Assembly: GCA_947630645.1 (NCBI GenBank)
Contig: CANRIF010000011.1
Location: 1-37,884 of the forward strand
DNA: 37,884 nucleotides
Reading direction: 5' to 3'
DNA from: an uncultured Oscillospiraceae bacterium
GTDB taxonomy: Bacteria; Bacillota; Clostridia; Oscillospirales; Oscillospiraceae
Made by a program: the position numbers and the translations under genes. The notes beneath the pieces were generated by a model. It was not told the DNA's origin and ran no database searches. It saw only the letters and a list, made by a program, of their open reading frames with translations. Shown here piece by piece: positions 21,152 to 28,971 of this stretch (position 1 is the stretch's first letter; every line of letters starts with the position of its first letter).

Positions 21152-22853
21152 GTTCCGTCTCTCCTTGATGCTGTTTTTGTTTCCAGGCGTCCGCCGCGGC
21201 GAGCAGCTCTCCGGCGGAGGCGGTGGTTGTCTCGGTGATGGTGTCGCCGCCGGTGAGCCGGGCGATCTCCCGGACCCGGCCGGGTCGGTCCAGTTCCGTC
21301 ACGGTGGTATAGGTGCGGCCGTTCTTCTCGGATTTCTCGATAAGGTACTGGCTGTCGGCCATGGACGCGATCTGGGCCAGGTGGCTGACGCAAAGCACCT
21401 GCCGCTGCATCCCGGTGAGGGCCAGCTTCTCCCCCACCCGGCTGGCCGCCACGCCAGACACGCCGGTGTCGATCTCGTCGAACACCGCCGTGGGCACCGG
21501 GTCATTCTGGCCGAACACGGTCTTCAGCGCCAGCATGATGCGGCTCAACTCGCCGCCGGAGGCGATGCGGCTGATGCGGCCTGGGGCCTCCCCGGCGTTG
21601 GCGCTCATGAGGAAACACACCGCGTCCGCCCCGTCGGGGCCGAAACCCGGCTCTCCCGCCAGGGGCGTGACCGACGTGACGAACCGCACCGACGGCATGG
21701 ACAGTTCCTTCAGTTCCTTCACCACCCGCGCCGCCAGGGCCTGCCCGGCCCTCTCCCGGCTGGCGGTGAGCGCCGCCGCCGCTGTCCGGCAGTCCTTTAC
21801 CAGCCCTTCCCGCTTTTTGTAAAGGCGCTCCAGTGCCTCGTCGCTGCCCTCCAGTTCTGCCAGGCGCGCCGCGGAGTCCTCGTAGATGTGGAGCAGTTCC
21901 GCCTCGTCCGCGGCGGAGAATTTCTTCTCCAGCCGCCGCAGCTGGGCCAGCCGCCCCTCCACCCGGTCGAATTCCTCCGGGGAGAAGTCCAGGCTGTCCC
22001 ACACGTCCCGGACCCGTTCCGCCGCGTCCTGCAAAAGGCTCACCGCCTCGGCCAGGGTGTCGTCCGCCGCCGCCAGATCGGCGCTCCAGCCCCGGGCGCG
22101 GGCCAGCCAGCCACGGGCCTGCCCCGCCAGTTCCAGGGCGGAGCCGTCGTCGCCATAGAGGGCCGTGTACGCGCCCTCCGCCGCCTCCCGCAGCTTCTCC
22201 CCGTTTCGCAGCAGCGCCGAGCGCGCCTCCAGTTCCGTCTCCTCGCCGGCCTTCAGCGATGCCTTCTCCAGTTCCTGCACCCGGTATTCCAGGCTCTCCG
22301 CCAGCCGGCGGCGGGCCTCCCCGTCCAGGGACAGGCGGCGTATCTCCCGCTCGTTGGCCTGCCAGGCGCCATAGGCCGCCCGGTAGGCTTCCAGGACGGC
22401 GCCGTTTTGCGCGAAGGCGTCCAGGTAGTGCAGGTGCCGGCTCTCGTCCAACAGCTGCCGGCCGTCGTTCTGGCCGTGGATATCCACCAGCAGCGCCCCG
22501 AGCGCGCGCAGCTGCGCCACGGTCACGGGCACGCCGTTGACCCGGCAGGCGCCCTTGCCGTCGGCGGACACGGTGCGCTGGACGATCAGGGTCCCTTCCT
22601 CCGGCTCCACGCCGTTTTCCAAGCACCAGTCCCGCGCGGCGTCCGCGTCGAACACCGCCGCCGCCAGGGCGCGCTCCGCCCCGGCGCGCACCAGTTCCCG
22701 GCTGGTCCGCCCGCCGGTGACGGCGTACAGCGCGTCGATGACGATGGATTTGCCCGCGCCGGTCTCACCGGTCAGCACGTTCAGGCCCGGCCGGAACTGC
22801 ACGTCCACCCGTTCCACCACCGCGATATTCTCGATGTGGAGGCTTTTGAGCAT
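21138..22853 (-). CDS. recN: DNA repair protein RecN
   Basis: SMC-like ATPase that acts early in double-strand-break repair. It has 571 residues, normal length. Walker A GETGAGKS at 29-36, IHGQNDGRQLL, a long central coiled coil (about 160-370, many Glu/Ala/Arg heptads), then the C-terminal head with IASGGELSRIMLALK (signature), AVFDEIDTGVSG (Walker B) and VLCVSHLAQIASMAD. ATG at 22853 with AGAGGGA upstream, 12 bases after the argR stop. Placement after argR is the conserved Firmicutes order. Confidence 0.97.
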   Translation of the reverse strand: MLKSLHIENIAVVERVDVQFRPGLNVLTGETGAGKSIVIDALYAVTGGRTSRELVRAGAERALAAAVFDADAARDWCLENGVEPEEGTLIVQRTVSADGKGACRVNGVPVTVAQLRALGALLVDIHGQNDGRQLLDESRHLHYLDAFAQNGAVLEAYRAAYGAWQANEREIRRLSLDGEARRRLAESLEYRVQELEKASLKAGEETELEARSALLRNGEKLREAAEGAYTALYGDDGSALELAGQARGWLARARGWSADLAAADDTLAEAVSLLQDAAERVRDVWDSLDFSPEEFDRVEGRLAQLRRLEKKFSAADEAELLHIYEDSAARLAELEGSDEALERLYKKREGLVKDCRTAAAALTASRERAGQALAARVVKELKELSMPSVRFVTSVTPLAGEPGFGPDGADAVCFLMSANAGEAPGRISRIASGGELSRIMLALKTVFGQNDPVPTAVFDEIDTGVSGVAASRVGEKLALTGMQRQVLCVSHLAQIASMADSQYLIEKSEKNGRTYTTVTELDRPGRVREIARLTGGDTITETTTASAGELLAAADAWKQKQHQGETEHDPV

Positions 22854-22865
22854 AGCCGTCCCTCT

Positions 22866-23321
22866 TTACCGCTTGTAGGCCCGGCGCAGCTGGGCGCACA
22901 GCCGCTCCGCCGCCGCGGCGTTACGCATGATGATGATGCCCGTGTCGTCGCCGGCCACCGATCCCAGCACCGCGTCCTCGCCCATGGCGTCCACCGCGCC
23001 GCACACCGCGCTGGCAAGGCCCGGCATGGTCCGGACCACCACCGTGTGCAGGGCGTGGTCGAAGCTCAAACAGCCCTCCCGGAAGATCTCCTCCATCCGC
23101 CGGGCGGACTCGCTGACCTCGTCCTGTCCCGCCTGGGTGTAGCGGTAGTGGCCGTTTGGTCCGATCTCCTTGACCAGCCGCAGCTCCTTGATGTCCCGGG
23201 ACACGGTGGCCTGGGTGCTTGTCACGCCCCGGGCCTGGAGCGCCTCCAGCATCTGGCTCTGAGTCTCGATGCTCTGCTCGGCGATGATGTCCAGGATCAC
23301 GCTCTGTCTTGAAGTCTTCAT
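22866..23321 (-). CDS. argR: Arginine repressor ArgR/AhrC
   Basis: Arginine-responsive transcriptional regulator, hexameric when liganded. It has 151 residues. N-terminal winged helix: RQSVILDIIAEQSIETQSQMLEAL, then recognition helix with SR at 41-42 in TQATVSRDIKELRLVK. C-terminal oligomerisation/arginine-binding domain has AVCGAVDAM and GSVAGDDTGIIIM, where the two Asp residues (GDD) bind arginine. The ATG overlaps the nadK stop (ATGA). Candidate targets in the window are unclear: ATTCA half-sites precede the amino acid ABC operon at 2087, but with atypical spacing. Confidence 0.96.
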   Translation of the reverse strand: MKTSRQSVILDIIAEQSIETQSQMLEALQARGVTSTQATVSRDIKELRLVKEIGPNGHYRYTQAGQDEVSESARRMEEIFREGCLSFDHALHTVVVRTMPGLASAVCGAVDAMGEDAVLGSVAGDDTGIIIMRNAAAAERLCAQLRRAYKR

Positions 23322-24172
23322 GCTCTCTCCCCCAATTTCTCAAATGCCGTCTCATAAAAGCTCTTGGTCCCCAGGTCCGCCATCAGCAGCCGGTGCGCCG
23401 ATTTCTTCACGGTGACCTGGTCCCCGTCCAGCAGGTCCACCAGGCCCCGGCCGTCCGCCGACAGCACACACCGCCGCCCCTCGCTCACGTCCGACGGCAC
23501 CACCGTCACGGTCCGCTCCGGTCCCAGCACGAAAGACCGGGCCGCCAGCATATGGGCGCAGATGGGCGTCAGCACGATGGCCTCCGAACTGGGCTCCACC
23601 AGCGGTCCGCCCGCCGCCATGGAGTAGGCCGTGGAGCCTGTGGGCGAGGCGACGATGATCCCGTCGCCGGAGAAGGCCAGGATGTGCTTGCCGTCCCCGT
23701 AGGCCGTCAGGCGCACGTTCTGCACGATGCCGGAGATGACCGCGTCGTTGAGGACGGTGTCGGAAAACACCCGCTCCCCGCCCCGGCGTATCTCCACGTC
23801 CAGCATCATCCGGGGCACGGCGGTGAATCCGCCGGCGGCGGCCTGGCGCAGCAGGCCGATGTTGTCCCGGTCCAGTTCCGTCAGAAAGCCGGTATGCCCC
23901 AGATTCACCCCCACCAGGGGCGCGTCGTGGAGCATCACCTCCGGGGCGATACGCAGGATGGTACCGTCGCCGCCCAGGGTGACCAGCAGGTCCGCCCCCT
24001 CCAGGGCCGCGCCCAGCTCCTTGGCGGGAAAGGGCGGCTCGGCCGCCGCCTCGCCGCACACGGGGCTCACCACCACGCTGTGGCCGTCGGCCTCCAGCAT
24101 GGCCTTGACGTGGGCCGTACAGGAGAAGTCCCCGTCCCGCTGCACGTTGGTGCAAAGCACGATCTTTCTCAT
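23318..24172 (-). CDS. nadK: NAD kinase
   Basis: Phosphorylates NAD to NADP using ATP or polyphosphate, in the cytoplasm. The track's ORF begins far upstream. The true start is the ATG at 24172, opening MRKIVLCTNVQRDGDF and overlapping the tlyA stop (ATGA). It has 284 residues. Motifs: LVTLGGDGTILRIAP (GGDG catalytic motif), LGVNxGxxGFLTE as VGVNLGHTGFLTELD, TVLNDAVISG (NE/D motif) and IIVASPTGSTAYSMAAGGPLV. The family is clear from all four blocks. Position between tlyA and argR is typical of clostridial genomes. Confidence 0.96.
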   Translation of the reverse strand: MRKIVLCTNVQRDGDFSCTAHVKAMLEADGHSVVVSPVCGEAAAEPPFPAKELGAALEGADLLVTLGGDGTILRIAPEVMLHDAPLVGVNLGHTGFLTELDRDNIGLLRQAAAGGFTAVPRMMLDVEIRRGGERVFSDTVLNDAVISGIVQNVRLTAYGDGKHILAFSGDGIIVASPTGSTAYSMAAGGPLVEPSSEAIVLTPICAHMLAARSFVLGPERTVTVVPSDVSEGRRCVLSADGRGLVDLLDGDQVTVKKSAHRLLMADLGTKSFYETAFEKLGERA

Positions 24173-24984
24173 AGCGAGGCTCCTTTCCCGGCGTCCAGCG
24201 CCGCGTGGGACTGCGCCACCACCGCGCCGCAGTCCGCCTCCGCTCCCGGCCCGATCCTGTCCAGCCAGGCGAGATATTCGATGTTCCCCTCCGGGCCGCG
24301 CACCGGGGAATAGGTCAGGCCCCGCAGGAAAAAGCCCATGGTCCCCACGTCGGCGATGAACCGCTCCAGCACCTGGCAGTGTACGGCTGGGTCCCGGACC
24401 ACGCCCTTTTTGCCCACGCTCTCCCGGCCCGCCTCGAACTGGGGCTTGACGAGGCACACCACCTGGCCGCGCTCCGTGAGCAGGCCCTTCACCGCCGGCA
24501 GCACCAGCCGCAGGGAGATGAAGGACATATCCATCACCGCCAGGTCCATGGCCTCCGGGAACATATCCGGCGTCAGGCTCCGGGCGTTGGTGCGCTCCAT
24601 CACCGTCACCCGCCCGTCGTTCCGCAGGCTCCAGGCCAGCTGCCCGTACCCCACGTCCACGGCATACACATGGCATGCGCCCCGCTGCAAAAGGCAGTCG
24701 GTGAACCCGCCGGTGGACGCGCCGCAGTCGATGCAAACAAGGCCCGCCGGGTCGATGGAAAACGTGTCCAGGGCCTTTTCCAGCTTCAGCCCGCCCCGGC
24801 TGACGTAGGGCAGCTTCGCGCCCCGCACCTCCACGGCCGCCCCCTCCGGGACGGTGACGCCGGGCCGGGTCTGCTTCTCCCCGTCCACATACACCGCGCC
24901 CGCCATGATGAGCGCCTTAGCCCGTTCGCGGCTCTGGGCCAGGCCCAGGTCGAACACCCGCTGATCAAGCCTTATCTTCGCCAT
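24169..24984 (-). CDS. tlyA: TlyA/YqxC family rRNA 2'-O-methyltransferase
   Basis: Probable SAM-dependent 2'-O-methyltransferase of ribosomal RNA with an S4 RNA-binding domain. The true start is the ATG at 24984, opening MAKIRLDQRVFDLGLAQSRERAKALIMAGAVYVDG (S4 domain); the track starts 31 codons early. It has 271 residues. The Rossmann FtsJ-like domain shows YVSRGGLKLEKAL, CIDCGASTGGFTDCLLQRGA (SAM motif I), MDLAVMDMSFISL and VCLVKPQFEAGRE with catalytic Lys. It overlaps dxs by 20 bp and nadK by 4 bp. Hemolysin annotations of this family are historical. Confidence 0.94.
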   Translation of the reverse strand: MAKIRLDQRVFDLGLAQSRERAKALIMAGAVYVDGEKQTRPGVTVPEGAAVEVRGAKLPYVSRGGLKLEKALDTFSIDPAGLVCIDCGASTGGFTDCLLQRGACHVYAVDVGYGQLAWSLRNDGRVTVMERTNARSLTPDMFPEAMDLAVMDMSFISLRLVLPAVKGLLTERGQVVCLVKPQFEAGRESVGKKGVVRDPAVHCQVLERFIADVGTMGFFLRGLTYSPVRGPEGNIEYLAWLDRIGPGAEADCGAVVAQSHAALDAGKGASL

Positions 24985-26818
24985 GCAGCATCTCCAAAAC
25001 GGCCTGCGCCAGCGAGCCGCTATCCAATCCCGTTTTCCGCCGTAGGTCCTGCGGCGCGCCGTGTTCCAGTATACCATCGCCCAGATTCACCAGCCGGACC
25101 GCCCGCAGGGCGACGCCCGCCTGCTCCGCCGCGGCCAGAAGCTGTCTTCCCACACATCCGGCGGCGCAGGCCTCCTCCGCCACCAGCAGCGCCCCGGTCC
25201 GGCGCACAGAGGCCAGCACCGGCTCCGGGTCCAGGGGCGACAGCACATTGATCTTGACGACCTCCGCCTCCACGCCGCCGCTCCGGAGTACCCGGGCGGC
25301 TATGACCGCCTCGTTGATCTCCACGCCGTAGGCGGCGATGGTCACATCCGTCCCCTGCTTCACCACCCGCGCCGTCTCGTGGGAGGTGTCCGCCTTCCAG
25401 ACGCCCTCCCCGCCCCGGGGGTACCGCACCGCCACGGGGCCGGTATCCTCCAGCACCGCTTTACGCAGCATGGACCGCATCTCCCGGAAGTTGGCCGGGG
25501 CGTAGACCTTCATCCCGGGAACGGAACTTAGGTACGCCACGTCGAACACGCCCTGGTGGGTCTCTCCGTCCTTGCCGACGATGCCGGCCCGGTCCACCCC
25601 GAACACCACATGCAGGCCCATGAGGGACACGTCGTGGATCAGCATATCGTAGCAACGCTGCATGAACGTGGAGTACACCGCGAACACCGGCTTCAGCCCC
25701 CGGGCCGCCATGCCCGCGGCCATGGCACAGGCGTGTTCCTCGGCGATGCCCACGTCGAAGAACCGGTCGGGCCAGGTCTCCTGGAAGCCGATAAGGCCCG
25801 TGCCCTCCTTCATGGCGGCGGTGATGGCCACCACAGACTTGTCCTCCCCGGCCAGTTCCGTCAGCGTCCGGCCGAACACGGAGGAGAAATCCTCGCCGGT
25901 ATACTTCGGCACGCCGGTCCTGGCGTCAAAGGCGCCTACGCCGTGAAAGGCCGCGGGGGCCTTCTCTGCCGGCGGGTAGCCCTTGCCCTTCTGGGTGATG
26001 ACGTGTACCAGCACCGGGGCGCGGTAATCCTTGGCCCAGCGGAGGGCGTTGGCCACCTTTCGGATGTCGTGGCCGTCGATGGGGCCGATGTATTCATAAC
26101 CGAAGTCGTCGAAGATGTTCTCCGGCACGACCCGTTCCTTCAGCCACCGCTTCATCCGGCTCAACGCCGAGGAGAGCAGCGGGATGTGGGGCAGCACGGA
26201 GTTGCGGTACCACTTTTTGAACCGGATGTACTCCACTCGGGTACGCATCCGGCTTAGCATCTCCGCCAGCCCGCCCACGCCCTCGTTGATGCTCATGCCG
26301 TTGTCGTTGAGGACCACCACCAGCGGCTCGCCGCTCTTTCCAGCGTCGGAGAGCCCCTCGAAGGCCATGCCGCCGTTGAGCGCCCCGTCGCCGATCAGGG
26401 CCACCACGTCGTAGTCCTCCCCCAGCGCCGTCCGCGCCCGGGCCATGCCCAGCGCCACGGACACGGAGTTGGAGGCATGGCCGGCGATGAAGGCGTCATG
26501 GACGCTCTCCCGGGGCTTGGGGAACCCCGCCAGGCCGCCCATCTCCCGCAGGTCGGACAGATCGCGCCGCCCGGTGAGCAGCTTGTGGGCGTAACACTGA
26601 TGTCCCACGTCGAACACCAGCCGGTCCCGGCTTGTATCGTATACCAGATGCAGGGCCACCGTCAGTTCCACCGCGCCCAGGTTGGACGCCAAGTGGCCCC
26701 CCTGTTTCGACAGGGAGGCGACCAGATATTCCCGGATCTCGCGGCACAGTTCGTCCAGCGCCTCCGGCGGCAGGGCGCGCACGTCCTCCGGGCTGTGGAT
26801 GTTGTCAAGCAGACCCAT
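24965..26818 (-). CDS. dxs: 1-deoxy-D-xylulose-5-phosphate synthase
   Basis: Thiamine-diphosphate enzyme that condenses pyruvate and glyceraldehyde-3-phosphate, first step of the MEP isoprenoid route. It has 617 residues. Features: GGHLASNLGAVELTVALH, VFDVGHQCYAHKLLTGR, GDGALNGGMAFEGL (diphosphate-binding), GHDIRKV, then pyrimidine-domain VGIAEEHACAMAAGMA with the catalytic Glu, and the C-terminal transketolase domain. ATG at 26818 with a purine-rich upstream region. A candidate promoter lies at 26855-26883, just after the terminator of the secreted YD-like gene, so dxs and the genes after it may be transcribed independently of ispA. Confidence 0.97.
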   Translation of the reverse strand: MGLLDNIHSPEDVRALPPEALDELCREIREYLVASLSKQGGHLASNLGAVELTVALHLVYDTSRDRLVFDVGHQCYAHKLLTGRRDLSDLREMGGLAGFPKPRESVHDAFIAGHASNSVSVALGMARARTALGEDYDVVALIGDGALNGGMAFEGLSDAGKSGEPLVVVLNDNGMSINEGVGGLAEMLSRMRTRVEYIRFKKWYRNSVLPHIPLLSSALSRMKRWLKERVVPENIFDDFGYEYIGPIDGHDIRKVANALRWAKDYRAPVLVHVITQKGKGYPPAEKAPAAFHGVGAFDARTGVPKYTGEDFSSVFGRTLTELAGEDKSVVAITAAMKEGTGLIGFQETWPDRFFDVGIAEEHACAMAAGMAARGLKPVFAVYSTFMQRCYDMLIHDVSLMGLHVVFGVDRAGIVGKDGETHQGVFDVAYLSSVPGMKVYAPANFREMRSMLRKAVLEDTGPVAVRYPRGGEGVWKADTSHETARVVKQGTDVTIAAYGVEINEAVIAARVLRSGGVEAEVVKINVLSPLDPEPVLASVRRTGALLVAEEACAAGCVGRQLLAAAEQAGVALRAVRLVNLGDGILEHGAPQDLRRKTGLDSGSLAQAVLEMLHGEDKA

Positions 26819-26854
26819 GATCGTGAACCAGCACCAAGTTTATCGTCAGAGTGT

Positions 26855-26883
26855 ATTATCCGCGTGTCCATCTATAATAGCAA
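26855..26883 (-). promoter_or_regulatory. Candidate promoter for dxs and downstream genes
   Basis: Read on the minus strand: TTGCTA (26883-26878), 17-bp spacer, GATAAT (26860-26855). Its -35 box borders the preceding terminator stem. The predicted start is about 30 bases before the dxs ATG. Confidence 0.45.
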
Positions 26884-26913
26884 AATACGCCTTGGAATGC
26901 AAGGCGTATTTTG
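26881..26913 (-). terminator. Terminator after the secreted YD-like gene
   Basis: CAAAATACGCCTTG (26881-26894) pairs perfectly with CAAGGCGTATTTTG (26900-26913), 14 bp with a five-base loop. The stem's own TTTT end and a T-rich continuation serve as tail on the minus strand. Confidence 0.7.
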
Positions 26914-26938
26914 TATATTTTCAGTGACAAATGAATAT

Positions 26939-27865
26939 TCAGGGCACAGGCTCGTAGGTGAATTCCGTATAACGCCCGTCCCCGGCGTCGGCCTTGACCA
27001 GGTATCCGTTGTCGTCGAAGGTCAGTTCCGGGTCCTTCACGTTGTACATCACCGCCACGTTGAGGGGCAGATTCTCGATGGTGATCAGTTTCACGATGAA
27101 CTGGTCATTGGCCCCCTCCACGTCCGAATAGGTCGCCGTGGCGCTGGCGCACTGGAGCAGCGGCGCGTAGGTGTAGACGCAGTCGGCGGTGGACCAGCCC
27201 CAGTCATAGCTGTAACTCGTCTCCCGGCCCTGCTCGTCGAAGGTCTTCGTGTCGCCGCCGTTGCTGATCATGGTCCCGTCCTCGTCGTACTCATAGGTGA
27301 CCACGCTCTCCTGCGGGTCCCCGTTCTCGTCGGTCCAGGCGTCCGTCTCGCTCACCAGACGGCCCTGCTCGTCATAGGCGTATGTATACACGTCCTCCTG
27401 CGTGGTATCCCCCTCGGCCGAGGCCATGACGTATGTATCGACCTCGCCGGTCTTCAGGCCGTTCTTGTCGTAGGTGTAGGTATATGTGGTGCGGCTGGTG
27501 GAATAATCCGTGACCGTGCTTTCGCTATGCTCGGCCAGATTGCCGTCCTCGTCATAGGCAAAGGTGGCCTCTATGGTCATGCCGTACTCTGTATCGGCCG
27601 TATAGCCGATGATCCGGCCCTCGTCGTCATAGAAGTACTGTTCGCTGTGGCTCTCCTCGCCGCCCTCTTCGCCGGATCTCAGCCCGTCGGGACACACGCC
27701 GCCGCCGTTGTATATAAGCGTGTAGATATACACGGTCCCGTCAGAGCCATGCTCCGTCACCTGGGTCAGGCGGTAGGCTGGCGTCTCCTCTTCCGACGCC
27801 AGCGCGGACACGCCCAGCGCCAGCAGCAGCGCCGCCGCCAGAAAAATGGTTGTGATGCGTTTCAT
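26939..27865 (-). CDS. Secreted YD-repeat-like protein of unknown function
   Basis: 308 residues. A signal peptide (MKRITTIFLAAALLLALGVSALA) precedes repeated units of the form Y-x-Y-D-x-x-G-x-L/I: EQYFYDDEGRIIGY, TFAYDEDGNLAEH, TYTYDKNGLKTGE, TYAYDEQGRLVSE, TYEYDEDGTMISN. These resemble YD/RHS wall-associated repeats, but no RHS core or toxin domain is present. Strongly acidic, no lipobox, no sortase motif. The C-terminal third departs from the repeats (DQFIVKLITIENLPLN). It sits between ispA and dxs, interrupting a usually contiguous housekeeping cluster, and has its own terminator. The start codon is preceded by a G-rich AAGGGGG. Function unknown; possibly a surface binding protein. Confidence 0.85.
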   Translation of the reverse strand: MKRITTIFLAAALLLALGVSALASEEETPAYRLTQVTEHGSDGTVYIYTLIYNGGGVCPDGLRSGEEGGEESHSEQYFYDDEGRIIGYTADTEYGMTIEATFAYDEDGNLAEHSESTVTDYSTSRTTYTYTYDKNGLKTGEVDTYVMASAEGDTTQEDVYTYAYDEQGRLVSETDAWTDENGDPQESVVTYEYDEDGTMISNGGDTKTFDEQGRETSYSYDWGWSTADCVYTYAPLLQCASATATYSDVEGANDQFIVKLITIENLPLNVAVMYNVKDPELTFDDNGYLVKADAGDGRYTEFTYEPVP

Positions 27866-27918
27866 TGGCTTTTCCCCCTTATTTTTATTCGCGCCGCAGG
27901 CGCGTGGGATGCGGGACT

Positions 27919-28731
27919 TTATTCCTCCCGGCCGGCCAGGGCGCGGGTCAGGACCTGGAGGAACTCCGTGTCGTCAAAGGTGTTCAGCAGCCGGAAGGCG
28001 TCCTCGGTGTAGCCGTCGGTCATCTCCTGGCACTTCTCCGGCCCCAGCAGGGCGCAAAAGCCGTCCCCGTCCAGCAGGTCGTCCCGGCACTGGAACGCCA
28101 TGCCCAGCGCCGCGCCGAAGTCCCGGGCCGCGGCCACGGTGTCCTCGTTGGCGCCAGCCGCAGCGGCGCCCATGGCGCAGGACGCGGCGATCAGGGCGGC
28201 GGTCTTGTTCAGTTCCGTCGCCGTCTGGCTCTCCTGGCTGTCCACCACGTTGGTCAGATCCATATACTGCCCAGCGCAGATGCCGCCGATCCCGGCCGCC
28301 GCGCTCAAAATGCGGCAGCAGCGGGCCCGGTCCTCCCCGGCGATGGGGGCGTCGCATATAGCGGCGAACGCCTCCGCCTGCAAACAGTCGCCCGCCAGCA
28401 GCGCCGTGGCCTCGCCGAACTTAATATGGTTGGAGGGCTTGCCCCGGCGCTCGTCGTCGTTGTCCATGCAGGGCAGATCGTCGTGGATCAAGCTGTATGT
28501 GTGCAGCAGTTCCACCGCGCAGGCCACCGGCAGCACATCGTCCGGCTCCGCGCCGCAGATGCGGGCAAACTCCAGGCACAGCACCGGCCGGACCCGCTTG
28601 CCCCCCGGCACCAGCGTGTAGATCATGGCCTGGCGCAGCCCGTCGGCCCCGTCCTGGTTGGGGACGAAGCGGCCGGCCAGCCAGTACTCCACCATGGCGT
28701 GATATTGATCATATCTCTCTTTCGGCTCCAT
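27919..28731 (-). CDS. ispA: Farnesyl diphosphate synthase-type polyprenyl synthetase, unusually short
   Basis: Condenses allylic diphosphates with IPP to make C15 (or C10/C20) diphosphate for undecaprenyl and quinone synthesis. It has 270 residues, about 20 fewer than usual. GGKRVRPVLCL at 43, first Asp-rich motif DDLPCMDNDD at 84-93, GQYMDL, then the second motif DDLLD at 217-221. Right after this, homologues carry a loop with GKxxGxDxxxxKxTY; here the sequence jumps from DGDG to FCALLGPEKCQEM, which aligns with the YxxLLGLExA that follows that loop. So about 17 residues with conserved lysines seem absent. ATG at 28731 with GAGGAG upstream, 12 bases after xseB. Activity may be altered. Confidence 0.9.
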   Translation of the reverse strand: MEPKERYDQYHAMVEYWLAGRFVPNQDGADGLRQAMIYTLVPGGKRVRPVLCLEFARICGAEPDDVLPVACAVELLHTYSLIHDDLPCMDNDDERRGKPSNHIKFGEATALLAGDCLQAEAFAAICDAPIAGEDRARCCRILSAAAGIGGICAGQYMDLTNVVDSQESQTATELNKTAALIAASCAMGAAAAGANEDTVAAARDFGAALGMAFQCRDDLLDGDGFCALLGPEKCQEMTDGYTEDAFRLLNTFDDTEFLQVLTRALAGREE

Positions 28732-28743
28732 CTCTTTCTCCTC

Positions 28744-28971
28744 TCAATCGAATGGTTTTTCTTCCGGCGTGCCGTCCGGCTGTTTTTGCAGCATGACCAC
28801 CTTCTGCTCCGCGTCGTCCAGCAGCTTCTCGCAGGCGCGGACCAGTCCCGCGCCCTCCTCGAACAGGCCCATGCTCTCCGCCAGGGGCGCGTCGCCCTTC
28901 TCCAGCAGCTTCACGATCTGCTCCAGGCGTGTCATGGAATCCTCAAAGGACAAGGTCTTCTTATCAGCCAT
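28744..28971 (-). CDS. xseB: Exodeoxyribonuclease VII small subunit
   Basis: 75-residue helical partner that binds XseA in multiple copies. ATG at 28971 (the track starts 25 codons earlier) with GGAGGAGG six bases upstream. Family signature: LSFEDSMTRLEQIVKLLEKGDAPLAESMGLFEEGAGLVRACEKLLDDAEQKV. The C-terminus extends in a Pro/Glu tail. The start overlaps the xseA stop by 8 bp. Confidence 0.95.
   Translation of the reverse strand: MADKKTLSFEDSMTRLEQIVKLLEKGDAPLAESMGLFEEGAGLVRACEKLLDDAEQKVVMLQKQPDGTPEEKPFD

Noticed and set aside
21057-23312. 751-residue plus-strand ORF, the longest in the track
   Set aside because: Covers recN and argR on the opposite strand; composition-driven open frame with repeated Gly/Arg/His/Gln.
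24173-24736. N-terminal extension of NAD kinase
   Set aside because: Runs through tlyA in another frame; the family start MRKIV... lies at 24172.
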